From Pseudorhodoferax sp. Leaf267 (GTDB lineage Bacteria > Pseudomonadota > Gammaproteobacteria > Burkholderiales > Burkholderiaceae_C): a stretch of DNA of 64,000 nt. This document shows, piece after piece, positions 1 through 9,651 of this stretch. Position 1 is the stretch's first letter, and every line of letters starts with the position of its first letter. The translations under genes were made by a program, and so were the position numbers. The stretch covers positions 187,275-251,274 of the forward strand of contig NZ_LMMV01000001.1 of assembly GCF_001422405.1 (NCBI RefSeq), read 5' to 3'. The notes under the pieces are model-generated. The model did no database searches. It saw only the letters and a list, made by a program, of their open reading frames with translations, and had not been told where the DNA came from.

Positions 1-444
1 CTGCTGGTGTTCGTGACCGATGTGCACAGCCTGGGCCTGAAGAACACCGAAGGCCTGCTGCTCACCACCAGCTGGGACTGGAACCTGGACGACGCCAGCC
101 GCGCCTTCGGCAAGAAGTTCTTCGACAAGGTCAAGCGCATGCCGACGGACATCCAGGCCGCCGACTACTCCGCCACCATGACCTACCTGAAGGCCGTGCA
201 GGCGACCAAGACGCTGGACGCCGACAAGATCATGGAATACATCAAGAAGACGCCGATCGACGACTTCTACGCCAAGGGCGTGGTGCGCCCCGACGGCCGC
301 TTCGTGCACGACATGTACCTCATGCAGGTCAAGTCGCCAGCCGAGTCCAAGCAGCCCTGGGACTACTACAAGGTCGTGACCAAGCTCAAGGGCGACGAGG
401 TCTACACGACCAAGGCCGAGAGCAAGTGCGCGCTGTGGAAGTGA
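1..444 (+). CDS. ABC transporter substrate-binding protein, C-terminal part (partial)
   Basis: Only the last 147 codons lie in the window; the reading frame is open from base 1, so the start lies upstream. The protein is the C-terminal lobe of a periplasmic binding protein of the branched-chain amino acid/amide (HAAT, Peripla_BP_6) type. It matches the C-terminus of the next gene almost position for position: both contain DVHSLGLKNTEGLLLTTSWDW and KKTPIDDFYAKG, and both end in CALWK. I judge the two roughly 80% identical by eye. The stop lies 8 bases before the ATG of the second copy, so the two are a tandem duplication and very probably cotranscribed with livH and livM. Substrate unknown. 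Confidence 0.93.
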   Translation: MLVFVTDVHSLGLKNTEGLLLTTSWDWNLDDASRAFGKKFFDKVKRMPTDIQAADYSATMTYLKAVQATKTLDADKIMEYIKKTPIDDFYAKGVVRPDGRFVHDMYLMQVKSPAESKQPWDYYKVVTKLKGDEVYTTKAESKCALWK

Positions 445-452
445 GCTCGCGC

Positions 453-1643
453 ATGGTCAAGCCCGCCCTGGTGCTGGCGCTGGCCGCCGCGCTGGCCGTC
501 GGCGCCCAGGCCCAGCAGCCCGACAAGGTGCGCATCGGCTTCATCACCGACATGTCGAGCAACTACTCGGACGGCGAGGGCAAGAACGGCGCGCTGGCGA
601 TCCAGATGGCCATCGACGACTTCGGCGGCCAGGTCAATGGCCTGCCCATCGAGCTGCTGACGCTGGACCACCAGCACAAGCCCGACCTCGCAGCCACCAA
701 GGCGCGCGAGTGGATCGACACGCAAAACCTGTCCATGCTGTTCGGCGGCACCAACTCCAGCGTGGCGCTGGCGCTCGCCAAGGTGGCGCAGGACAAGAAG
801 CGCGTGTACTTCGTGAACGGCGCCGGCACTTCGGCGCTGACCAACGAGCAGTGCAGCCCCTACACCGTGCACTACGCTTACGACTCTGTGGCGGTGGCGC
901 GCGGCACCAGCGGCGCCGTGGCCGCGCAGGGCGGCAAGACCTGGGCATTCCTGACGGCCGACTACGCTTTCGGCACGGCCATGGAGGCCGATGCCACCAA
1001 GGTCATCATGAAGTCCGGCGGCCAGGTGATCGCCAGCGTCAAGCACCCGCTCAACGCGTCCGACTTCTCGTCCTTCCTGCTGCAGGCGCAGAACTCCAAG
1101 GCGCAGATCCTAGGCCTGGCCAACGCGGGCGGCGACCTGATCAATTCGGTCAAGGCGATCCGCGAGTTCGGCGTGAACAAGAACATGAAGACGGCCGCCA
1201 TGCTGATCTTCCTGAGCGACGTCCACAGTTTGGGCCTGAAGAACACCGAGGGCCTGCTGCTGACCACGAGCTGGGACTGGAACCTGAACGAGGCCAGCCG
1301 CGCGTTCGGCCACAAGTTCTTCGCCAAGACGCGCCGCATGCCCACCGACCTGCAGGCCGCCGACTACTCGGCCACCATGACCTACCTGAAGGCCGTGCAG
1401 GCTGCCAGGACGGTCGATGCCGACGCGGTGATGGCGCAGATCAAGAAGACGCCGATCGACGACTTCTACGCCAAGGGCAGCGTGCGCGCCGACGGCCGCT
1501 ACGTGCACGACATGTACCTCATGCAGGTCAAGTCGCCGGCCGAATCCAAGGAGCCCTGGGACTACCTGAAGGTCGTCTCCAAGCTCAAGGGCGAGGACCT
1601 GTTCACAACCAAGGCCGAGTCGCGCTGCGCGCTGTGGAAATGA
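453..1643 (+). CDS. ABC transporter substrate-binding protein (branched-chain amino acid/amide type)
   Basis: A 396-aa periplasmic ligand-binding protein. The ATG at 453 gives a clear Sec signal peptide (MVKPALVLALAAALAVGAQAQ, cleavage after AQA). A longer GTG start at 426 would overlap the preceding stop and bury the signal, so I reject it. The mature part begins QPDKVRIGFITDMSS, typical of Peripla_BP_6 proteins that feed LivH/LivM permeases. It is the second of two paralogous copies and lies 19 bases before livH. Two binding proteins on one permease set suggest two related ligands or dosage. In this family, relatives called amide/urea or aromatic-acid binding proteins are common, so the ligand cannot be named from sequence. 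Confidence 0.93.
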   Translation: MVKPALVLALAAALAVGAQAQQPDKVRIGFITDMSSNYSDGEGKNGALAIQMAIDDFGGQVNGLPIELLTLDHQHKPDLAATKAREWIDTQNLSMLFGGTNSSVALALAKVAQDKKRVYFVNGAGTSALTNEQCSPYTVHYAYDSVAVARGTSGAVAAQGGKTWAFLTADYAFGTAMEADATKVIMKSGGQVIASVKHPLNASDFSSFLLQAQNSKAQILGLANAGGDLINSVKAIREFGVNKNMKTAAMLIFLSDVHSLGLKNTEGLLLTTSWDWNLNEASRAFGHKFFAKTRRMPTDLQAADYSATMTYLKAVQAARTVDADAVMAQIKKTPIDDFYAKGSVRADGRYVHDMYLMQVKSPAESKEPWDYLKVVSKLKGEDLFTTKAESRCALWK

Positions 1644-1662
1644 CCTCCTGCCCGGTAACGCC

Positions 1663-2538
1663 ATGACGATTTCCATGCCCGCCTTGCTGAGCCAGCTCCT
1701 CCTGGGGCTGGTCAACGGCTCGTTCTACGCCATCCTGAGCCTGGGGCTGGCCGTGATCTTCGGCCTGCTCAACGTCATCAACTTCGCGCACGGCGCGCTG
1801 TTCATGATGGGGGCCATCGTCACCTGGATGGCGATGAACTACTTCGAGGTCAACTACTGGGTCATGCTGATCGCAGCGCCCCTGCTGGTCGGCCTGTTCG
1901 GCGTGCTGATCGAGCGGCTGCTGCTGCGCTGGATCTACAAGCTCGACCACCTCTATGGCCTGCTGCTCACGCTGGGGCTCACGCTGCTGATCGAGGGCGC
2001 GTTCCGCTCGGTCTACGGCGTCTCCGGCCTGTCCTACGACACGCCCGAGCTGCTGACCGGCGCCAGCGACATGGGCTTCATGATGCTGCCCAACTACCGG
2101 GCCTGGGTGGTCGTGGCCTCGCTGGTGATCTGCTTCGCCACCTGGTTCGTGATCGAGAAGACGCGGCTGGGCGCCTACCTGCGTGCCGGCACCGAGAACC
2201 CGCGCCTGGTCGAGGCCTTCGGCGTCAACGTGCCGCTCATGATCACGCTGACCTATGCCTTCGGCTGCGCGCTGGCCGCGTTCGCCGGCGTGCTGGCCGC
2301 GCCGGTGATCCAGGTCTCGCCGCTGATGGGGCAGAACCTCATCATCGTGGTGTTCGCCGTGGTCGTGATCGGCGGCATGGGTTCCATCATGGGCGCCATC
2401 CTGACCGGCCTGGGCCTGGGCGTGATCGAGGGGCTGACCAAGGTGTTCTATCCCGAGGCCTCGTCCACGGTGGTGTTCGTGATCATGGCCATCGTGCTGC
2501 TCATCCGCCCTGCGGGCCTGTTCGGGAAAGAAAAATGA
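1663..2538 (+). CDS. livH: Branched-chain amino acid-type ABC transporter permease LivH
   Basis: A 291-aa inner-membrane permease with about eight hydrophobic segments. The N-terminal LVNGSFYAILSLGLAVIFGL followed by NVINFAHGALFMMGA is the hallmark of LivH-type permeases, and the length is normal for the family. The ATG follows the binding-protein stop by 19 bases. The 3' end overlaps livM by the 4 bases ATGA, so the two permeases are translationally coupled, as expected for a heterodimeric membrane channel. The livG/livF ATPases are not downstream, where the strand switches, so they presumably lie upstream of the window together with the rest of the operon. The transported compound is unknown. 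Confidence 0.95.
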   Translation: MTISMPALLSQLLLGLVNGSFYAILSLGLAVIFGLLNVINFAHGALFMMGAIVTWMAMNYFEVNYWVMLIAAPLLVGLFGVLIERLLLRWIYKLDHLYGLLLTLGLTLLIEGAFRSVYGVSGLSYDTPELLTGASDMGFMMLPNYRAWVVVASLVICFATWFVIEKTRLGAYLRAGTENPRLVEAFGVNVPLMITLTYAFGCALAAFAGVLAAPVIQVSPLMGQNLIIVVFAVVVIGGMGSIMGAILTGLGLGVIEGLTKVFYPEASSTVVFVIMAIVLLIRPAGLFGKEK

Positions 2539-3512
2539 GCAAGAGTTCCTGGGGCTACGGCCTGCTGCTGCTGGCGCTGATCGCGGCCCCGTTCGTGGGC
2601 GCATACCCGGTGTTCATGATGAAGCTGCTGTGCTTCGCCCTGTTCGCCTCGGCCTTCAACCTGCTGCTGGGCTACACCGGCCTGCTGTCCTTCGGCCACG
2701 CGGCCTTCCTGGGCGGCTCGGCCTACATCGCCGGCTATGCCATCAAGACGCTGGGCCTCACGCCCGAGCTGGGCCTGCTCGCCGGCACGCTGACGGGCGC
2801 CTTCCTGGGCTGGGTGTTCGGCATCTTCGCCATCCGCCGGCAAGGCATCTATTTCGCGATGATCACGCTGGCGCTCGCGCAGATGGTGTTCTTCGTGGCG
2901 CTGCAGGCCAAGTTCACGGGCGGCGAGGACGGCATGCAGGGCATCCCGCGCGGCGCGCTGTTCGGGGTGATCTCGCTGGCCGATGACCTGACCATGTACT
3001 ACGTGACGCTGGCGATCACGGTGGCCGCCTTTGCGCTCATCGTGCGCACCATCCACTCGCCGTTCGGACAGGTGCTCAAGGGCATCAAGGAAAACGAGCC
3101 GCGCGCGATCTCGCTGGGCTACGACACGCATCGCTTCAAGCTGCTGGCCTTCGTGCTGTCGGCCGCTCTGGCCGGCCTGGCCGGTTCGCTCAAGACGCTG
3201 GTGCTGGGCTTCGCCACGCTGACCGACGTGCACTGGACCTCGTCCGGCGGGGTGATCCTGATGACGCTGGTCGGCGGCCTGGGCACCTTGTCCGGCCCGC
3301 TGGTGGGCTCGGCCGTGGTCGTGCTGCTGGAGAACAAGATCGGCGAATTCGGCAACGGCCTGGCCGCACTGACCGGCGTCGAGTGGTTCCGCACGCTGGG
3401 TGAGTCGGTGACCATGGTCACCGGCCTGATCTTCGTGGTCTGCGTGCTCGCTTTCCGGCGCGGCATCATGGGCGAGATCATCGCGCTGCTCCAGCGCGTC
3501 AGGAAGACCTGA
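2535..3512 (+). CDS. livM: Branched-chain amino acid-type ABC transporter permease LivM
   Basis: A 325-aa inner-membrane permease of the LivM type. It shows the conserved N-terminal FNLLLGYTGLLSFGHAAFLGG block and the cytoplasmic loop FGQVLKGIKENEPRAISLGY, which contacts the ATPase in this family. Its ATG overlaps the livH stop (ATGA). It is the last gene of the plus-strand operon and is followed by a GC-rich perfect hairpin before the convergent minus-strand operon. The C-terminal RKT is short and basic, as usual. The length matches LivM proteins lacking a large N-terminal extension. Confidence 0.95.
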   Translation: MSKSSWGYGLLLLALIAAPFVGAYPVFMMKLLCFALFASAFNLLLGYTGLLSFGHAAFLGGSAYIAGYAIKTLGLTPELGLLAGTLTGAFLGWVFGIFAIRRQGIYFAMITLALAQMVFFVALQAKFTGGEDGMQGIPRGALFGVISLADDLTMYYVTLAITVAAFALIVRTIHSPFGQVLKGIKENEPRAISLGYDTHRFKLLAFVLSAALAGLAGSLKTLVLGFATLTDVHWTSSGGVILMTLVGGLGTLSGPLVGSAVVVLLENKIGEFGNGLAALTGVEWFRTLGESVTMVTGLIFVVCVLAFRRGIMGEIIALLQRVRKT

Positions 3513-3517
3513 CCCGC

Positions 3518-3543
3518 GACCGGCCCCTGCCACGGGGCCGGTC
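3518..3543. terminator. Terminator-like hairpin between convergent operons
   Basis: A perfect 10-bp inverted repeat (GACCGGCCCC / GGGGCCGGTC) with a 6-base loop lies between the livM stop (3512) and the stop of the convergent CMD/AhpD gene (3555). There is no T-run on either side, so this is a structural transcription barrier or bidirectional hairpin rather than a textbook intrinsic terminator. Confidence 0.55.
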
Positions 3544-3554
3544 TGCGTTGCGCT

Positions 3555-4709
3555 TCAGGCGGGCACCACCGCCTCACCCAGGTTCAGCATCAGCCGGTTG
3601 GCCCAGGCGAAGATGGCCACGGCATGCACCAGGTCCAGCAACTCCAGGCCCGACAGGCCGGCAGCGCGCAGCGGCTGCAGTTGTGCGGCGCCGAACGCTG
3701 CCGGTGACACCGTCAGGTCGATGGACGCCTGCACGATGGCCCGCTCGCGCGCCGTCGTGCCTGCGCCCCGTGGCTCGGTGAACACCTGGGCGATCACGTC
3801 GTTGCGCTTGGCCAGCTGCTCGAAGCGCTGGGCATGCACCGCACAGCAGTACACGCAGCCGTTCACGCGCGAGACCACGGCGCTGGCCAGTTCGCGCTCG
3901 GCGCGCGACAGGCCGCCCGGTGCGTACATGATGGCGTTGAAGACGATGGAGCGCTGCTCCAGGATCTCGGGCTGCTGCACCAGCGTCAGGTAGTAGTCGC
4001 TGCTCTTGGCCTTGGGGTGGCTGGTCTCCAGGATCTTGAGCTGCAACGGGCTGGCCTGGGCCAGGTCCAGCACCGGCAGCCAGGCCTTCCAGTCCAGGCT
4101 CTCGCTGGTGTAGCCGTTGATGCGCAGCGGCTCGCCGGGCTCGGGCAGATTGGCCGGGTGCACGAACGGGGCGTCGCCGGCCGCAGGGGGCGCCACCGCC
4201 GCCTGCGCATCACCCAGCGCTGCGATGGCCTGCAGGCCGGCCACCACGCGCAGCTGGTAGGCGGTGAAGGCGATCAGCTGCGCCAGGGCGATGACGGCCG
4301 GCGTGTCCAGGCCGGCCGCGGGCAGGCGCAGCAGGGCGTCGCGGTCGCCTTCGACCGGGCGCTCGGCCAGCAGGCGCGCATAGGCCAGGATCGCGTCCAG
4401 CCGTGCATCGCCCGTTGCCGGCGCACCGGCCAGCGCCGCCTGCTCGCCCGGCGTGAGGCCATCGAGCGACAGCAGCCGCGCGCGGTAGTGGGCCTGCAGC
4501 GCCTGGCTGCCGGCCAGCTCCACGATGGCCAGCGCGGCCAGCAAACGCTCGGCCAGCGACAGGCCGGGCAGGGCCGGGTCGAACAAGCCGTCATAGCTGC
4601 CCTGCGTGGCGCTGACCACCTTGTCGCGCTGGTGGCGCAGGGCGTGCGTCGCACTGTCGGGTGCCAGGGGCACGAGCTGGTCGATCAGGTCGCGGGAAGG
4701 GGTGGTCAT
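3555..4709 (-). CDS. Fused CMD-domain / AhpD-like alkylhydroperoxidase protein
   Basis: A 384-aa protein with two carboxymuconolactone decarboxylase/AhpD-type helical domains in tandem. Residues about 1-170 resemble the family I know as CMD domain protein, Avi_7170 type, and lack a Cys pair. Residues about 190-384 resemble the Avi_7169 type and carry the redox motif CVYCCAVHAQ (CxxC followed by His) expected for peroxidase/disulfide chemistry. In the relatives I recall, these are two separate adjacent genes, so this looks like a fusion. The ATG at 4709 overlaps the stop of the upstream hydrolase (ATGA), and the gene is the last of a nine-gene operon. It probably detoxifies peroxide made by the operon's flavoprotein or acts on its product (inference). 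Confidence 0.85.
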   Translation of the reverse strand: MTTPSRDLIDQLVPLAPDSATHALRHQRDKVVSATQGSYDGLFDPALPGLSLAERLLAALAIVELAGSQALQAHYRARLLSLDGLTPGEQAALAGAPATGDARLDAILAYARLLAERPVEGDRDALLRLPAAGLDTPAVIALAQLIAFTAYQLRVVAGLQAIAALGDAQAAVAPPAAGDAPFVHPANLPEPGEPLRINGYTSESLDWKAWLPVLDLAQASPLQLKILETSHPKAKSSDYYLTLVQQPEILEQRSIVFNAIMYAPGGLSRAERELASAVVSRVNGCVYCCAVHAQRFEQLAKRNDVIAQVFTEPRGAGTTARERAIVQASIDLTVSPAAFGAAQLQPLRAAGLSGLELLDLVHAVAIFAWANRLMLNLGEAVVPA

Positions 4710-6013
4710 GGCGAGGTCCTCAGGTGCTGGGTGGCCTGTTGCAGGAAGTCGCGCACGGCCGACCACGAGGCTTCGTCGGCGTGCGCGTTCGGGGCCGGCG
4801 CGCCGCCCGTGGTGCTCAGCCGGCCGGAGACCGGGTGCGCGTACACGAGCTGCGTCGTCGGCACGGTGGGAAAGACGATGGAATGCCCGGCGCCTTCGAA
4901 ATCCAGATGCCGGACGGGCCAGGCATGGCGATGGGCGGCCAGCCGTTCGGCCACCATGCGGCCATACAGGCTGGACGGCCAGGAGCCGTCGTCGCTGGCC
5001 GAGAGCAGCAGCACCGGCCCGCGGATGCGCTCCACCCGGATGCGCGCGCGCTCCACGGCGTCCGCATCCTGCAGCGCCGTCAGCAGCGCGTGGGCATGGC
5101 GGCGCGGCTCGGGGCCGTGGTCCCAGGGCGCCCAGGTCGCCGTGCGGTTGTGCTCCCACAGGTGCGGCAACGGCTCACCGCGCAAGATCCAGGCCGGGCC
5201 GTTGCGGCTGTCCGGGCCGTTGGCCGGGTTGCAGGCGTTCTGCGCGCTGTGCACCACGGCGCCCGGCACATAGCCGATCACGGCCGAGACCAGCTCCGGG
5301 AACAGCGAGGCCAGCAGCAGCACCAGCTCGCCGCCGCGCGACTGGCCCGACAGCGCGACGAAGCCGCCCAGGGGGCGGACCTCGCCGTGCAGCCACTGCA
5401 GCGCGCTCTCGAAGTACTCGAGGTGGGTGTCCGAGATGTGGTCGGGCCGGCCAGGCGACTTGAAATAGCCCAGCGCCAGCGCCGCATAGCCGTGCGAGGC
5501 GTAGAGCGCTGCGCGCGGCTCGTTGATGCCACCGCCCGAGCCGTTCAGCACCATCACGGCCGGGTGCGGGCCCGCGCCCGCCGGCAGGAAGAGCGTGCCC
5601 GAGAGCCCCTGCGCGCGCACCTCGCGCCGCGTCACGCCGGGACCGGCCAGGCGCTGCACCAAGCTGGCCTGCCAGACGCCGCCATCGGCGCGGCGCAGGG
5701 TCAGCGTCGTATGCAGCGGCGCGGCCGGTTCGGCGGCGAACACCTCGCGCGGCGCACCCGGCGTCTGCGGCGCCTGCGCCCACAGCAGGCCCATGGGCGC
5801 CACGCCCGTGTAGCTGCCCGCGAGCGGCGCATCGCGCGTCAGGTCGACCGTGCCATCGGCATCGGCGCGCAGCCGCACCTCGGCCGTCCAGGCGATGCCC
5901 GGGCCACGCACCGTGTGGCTGGCGAGCAGGACTTCCTCGCCGGGCACCAGCCCTTCGGCCGCTATGCGGCGCGGCACGTCGATCAGCGCGTCGGCCGGCG
6001 TGGCATGCAGCAT
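4706..6013 (-). CDS. Acyl-CoA thioesterase/BAAT-type alpha/beta hydrolase
   Basis: A 435-aa protein built like bile-acid-CoA:amino acid N-acyltransferase/acyl-CoA thioesterases. It has an N-terminal Ig-like domain (about residues 1-135) and a C-terminal alpha/beta-hydrolase domain. The nucleophile elbow GQSRGG supplies the catalytic Ser, GSGGG is the oxyanion-hole loop, and a late GAGHSI motif provides the His. No signal peptide is seen, so it should be cytoplasmic. It starts 4 bases after the binding-protein stop and overlaps the CMD gene by 4 bases. In this peptide/opine-type uptake operon it most likely hydrolyses an acyl thioester, ester or amide of the imported compound. The substrate cannot be read from sequence. 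Confidence 0.85.
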   Translation of the reverse strand: MLHATPADALIDVPRRIAAEGLVPGEEVLLASHTVRGPGIAWTAEVRLRADADGTVDLTRDAPLAGSYTGVAPMGLLWAQAPQTPGAPREVFAAEPAAPLHTTLTLRRADGGVWQASLVQRLAGPGVTRREVRAQGLSGTLFLPAGAGPHPAVMVLNGSGGGINEPRAALYASHGYAALALGYFKSPGRPDHISDTHLEYFESALQWLHGEVRPLGGFVALSGQSRGGELVLLLASLFPELVSAVIGYVPGAVVHSAQNACNPANGPDSRNGPAWILRGEPLPHLWEHNRTATWAPWDHGPEPRRHAHALLTALQDADAVERARIRVERIRGPVLLLSASDDGSWPSSLYGRMVAERLAAHRHAWPVRHLDFEGAGHSIVFPTVPTTQLVYAHPVSGRLSTTGGAPAPNAHADEASWSAVRDFLQQATQHLRTSP

Positions 6014-6017
6014 GGGC

Positions 6018-7592
6018 TTACTTGCCCGTCCTGGTGACCTGCATGGCCGTCGTGCGGTCGCTCAGCAGCGGCTCGACCTTCAGGCCCTTCTTGGCAGCCC
6101 AGATGTTCTGGTAGTGGAACAGCGGGATGTGGCCCACGTCGTCGGTGACCAGCTTGGCGGCGTGGCGGAACGTGGCCTCGCGGCGGCGCGCGTCGAACTC
6201 GACCGTGGCCGCGTCCAGCGCCTTGTCCACGTGCTCGTTGCTGTAGCGGCCCCAGTTGTTGATACCGCGACCGCGCTTGGGGTCGTGCGTGGCCAGGGTC
6301 TGCAGCAGGCCGTAGCCCGCCTCGCCCGTTCCGTTGCCCCAGGCGATCACGCTGACGGCGTACTCGTTCTTGCCGGCACGTCCCGAATACACCGACCACG
6401 GCACGACCTCGACCTTGGTCTTCACGCCGATGCGCGACCAGAACTGCGCCACGGCCTGCACCGTCTCGGGCGCCTGCGGGTAGCGGTCGCCCGGCACGTG
6501 GATGCTGATCTGGAATCCCTGCGGGTAGCCGGCATCGGCCAGCAGTTTCTTGGCCTGGTCGGCGCTGTAGGCGATGTCCTTGATGTCGGGGTTGTAGCCG
6601 AAGGTGTTCTTCGGCATCCACTGGTTTGCCTCGGTCACCGTGCCCTGCAGCACGCGGTCGACGATGGCCTTGCGGTTGATGGCCACCGACAGCGCCTGGC
6701 GCACGCGCACGTCCTGCAGCGGGTTCTTCTCCAGCGGCTTGCCGGCGTTGTCTGTGATGAACTCGTTGGCGCCCGCGCGCAGCGTGGGCTGCAGCAGTAG
6801 CACGCGCAGGCCGGGGTAGGTGTAGACGCTGACGGACGGCGTCTTGCGCAGCTTGTCCACGTCGGTCACGGCCACCTTGTCGATCACGTCCACGTCGCCG
6901 GCCAGCAGCGCGGCGGTGCGTGCCGCGCCGTTGTTGATGAAGCGGTAGGTCACGCGGTCCCAGATGGGCTTGGGGCCCCAGTAGTCCGGGTTGCGCTCGA
7001 ACACCGTGCGGTCGCCGGGCGTGTACGAGATGAACTTGTAGGGGCCGGTGCCGACCACGGCGCGCCCGGCGTTGTAGTCGGCCGTCTGCGACTTCTCGCC
7101 CACGTGCTTGCTCACGATGTAGACCGAGGCGATCTCCAGCGGCAGCATGGGGTTGGGGCCGGTGGTCTTGATGATGACGGTCTGCGCGTCCTTGGCCGTC
7201 ACCGACTCCACCGTGCGCAGCGAGCCCGAGTAAGACGCCACCGAGCCCGCCACGCTGCGCGCGCGCTGGAACGAATACAGGATGTCGTCGGCCGTCATGG
7301 GCTTGCCGTCCTGCCACTTGATGTCGGTGCGCAGCTTGAATTCCCAGGTCTTGTCGTCCAGCGCCTTCCAGCTGGCGGCCAGGCCCGGGTCGAGCTTGCC
7401 GCCGTCGCGCGAGGCCACGATGGAATCCCAGAAGTGCAGCGCCAGCGAGCGGTCGCCCGCATGGTTGTTCAGCTGCGGGTCGACCGAGGAGATCGGGTCG
7501 GCGAAGGCGATCGACAGGTTCTGCTGCGCCTGTGCGCCGGTCGCGGCCAGCAGGGCGGCCGTCAGCAGGGGAAGGAGGGAGCGGTTGCGCAT
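6018..7592 (-). CDS. Peptide/nickel-type ABC transporter substrate-binding protein
   Basis: A 524-aa family 5 extracellular solute-binding protein. The ATG at 7592 gives the Sec signal MRNRSLLPLLTAALLAATGAQAQ and is preceded by an AAAGGA ribosome site. The mature protein shows family hallmarks such as DPQLNNHAGD, LAASWKALDDKTWEFKLR and IKWQDGKPMTADDILYSFQR. It resembles the KPN_01854 family of binding proteins that I associate with CMD/AhpD and flavoprotein genes (recalled association, not checked). It lies 38 bases after the second ATPase gene, the largest gap in the operon, consistent with a separate strong ribosome site for an abundant protein. The ligand may be a peptide, opine or other oligomer-like compound. 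Confidence 0.92.
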   Translation of the reverse strand: MRNRSLLPLLTAALLAATGAQAQQNLSIAFADPISSVDPQLNNHAGDRSLALHFWDSIVASRDGGKLDPGLAASWKALDDKTWEFKLRTDIKWQDGKPMTADDILYSFQRARSVAGSVASYSGSLRTVESVTAKDAQTVIIKTTGPNPMLPLEIASVYIVSKHVGEKSQTADYNAGRAVVGTGPYKFISYTPGDRTVFERNPDYWGPKPIWDRVTYRFINNGAARTAALLAGDVDVIDKVAVTDVDKLRKTPSVSVYTYPGLRVLLLQPTLRAGANEFITDNAGKPLEKNPLQDVRVRQALSVAINRKAIVDRVLQGTVTEANQWMPKNTFGYNPDIKDIAYSADQAKKLLADAGYPQGFQISIHVPGDRYPQAPETVQAVAQFWSRIGVKTKVEVVPWSVYSGRAGKNEYAVSVIAWGNGTGEAGYGLLQTLATHDPKRGRGINNWGRYSNEHVDKALDAATVEFDARRREATFRHAAKLVTDDVGHIPLFHYQNIWAAKKGLKVEPLLSDRTTAMQVTRTGK

Positions 7593-7630
7593 GCGGGTCC
7601 TTTCGTGCGGGAGGAGAGTGGTGAAACGGT

Positions 7631-8670
7631 TCAGGCCGGGTCGTCCAGGTGGCAGGCGCTGGCGTGCTGGAAGGCGATGCCGCGCAGCCGCGGCACCTCG
7701 GTCTGGCAGCGCGGCATGGCCTGCGGGCAACGCGGGTGGAAGTGGCAACCTGAGGGCGGCGCGAGCGGGCTCGGGATCTCGCCACGGATCGGCGTGAAGC
7801 GCGTGCGCCGCGCGCCGATGCGCGGGATCTCGTCCAGCAGCGCGCGCGTGTAGGGGTGGTGCGGCCGCGCGAACAGCTCGGCCACCGGCGCGCTCTCGAC
7901 CACGCGGCCCAGGTACATCACCACCACGCGGTCGCTCACATGTTCGATCACGCCCAGGTCGTGGCTGATGAACAGATAGGCCAGGCCCAGCTGCGCGCGC
8001 AGGTCCATGAACAGGTTCAGGATCTGCGCCTGGATCGACACGTCCAGCGCGGCCACGGCCTCGTCGCAGACCAGCATGGCCGGCTGCACGGCCAGCGCGC
8101 GGGCGATGCCGATGCGTTGGCGCTGCCCGCCGCTGAACTGGTGCGGATAGCGGTGGCGCAGGCTGGCGTCCAGGCCCGCGCGTTCGAGCTGGGCGCAGAC
8201 GTAGTCGTCTTCGCCGGCGGCGTCGGTCAGACCGTGCAGCCGCGCCGCCTCGCCCACGATGCGGGCCACGCGCAAGCGCGGGTTCAGGCTGCCGAACGGG
8301 TCCTGGAACACCATCTGCACGCGCAGCCGCGCGGCCAGCCGGGCGCGGGCGTCCAGGGTGGCCAGCGGCTGTCCGTTGACCAGGACTTCGCCGTCGCTGG
8401 GCGCGAGCAGCCCGGCCGCGACGCGGCCCAGCGTGGACTTGCCGCAGCCCGATTCGCCGACCAGGCCGACCACCTCGCCGGGGCGTACGGCCAGGTCCAC
8501 CTGGTCCAGCGCGTGGGTGATGGCCGGTGGATGCGCCAGGCCGAAGCGGCGCAGGCCGCGCTCCAGCAGGCCGTCGGCACGCTCGCCGAAACGCATGGAG
8601 ATCTGGCGCAGGTCGACCAGCGGCGTGCTGCCTTCGGAAGGCGGGGGCATGGGACTGGCGGGCAGGGCGC

Positions 8671-8674
<4 letters not shown>
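7631..8674 (-). CDS. Dpp/Opp-type ABC transporter ATP-binding protein (DppF-like)
   Basis: A 347-aa ATPase. Walker A is GESGCGKST (residues 73-81), followed by the Q-loop QMVFQDPFGSLNPR, signature FSGGQRQRIGIARAL, Walker B MLVCDEAVAALD and H-loop FISHDL. The C-terminal oligopeptide-transporter extension contains GCHFHPRCP. I choose the GTG at 8674 because it overlaps the upstream stop as GTGA, the same junction style used elsewhere in this operon; an ATG at 8650 is the alternative. It pairs with the following gene in this list to form the two nucleotide-binding domains of the importer. Confidence 0.92.

Positions 8675-9647
<973 letters not shown>

Positions 9648-9651
<4 letters not shown>

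Noticed and set aside
402-5463. Many long antisense ORFs, several over 200 codons, opposite the liv and hydrolase genes
   Set aside because: Their translations are low-complexity runs rich in His, Gln, Arg and Ala, as expected from the shadow frames of GC-rich coding DNA; no domain or signal peptide is visible.
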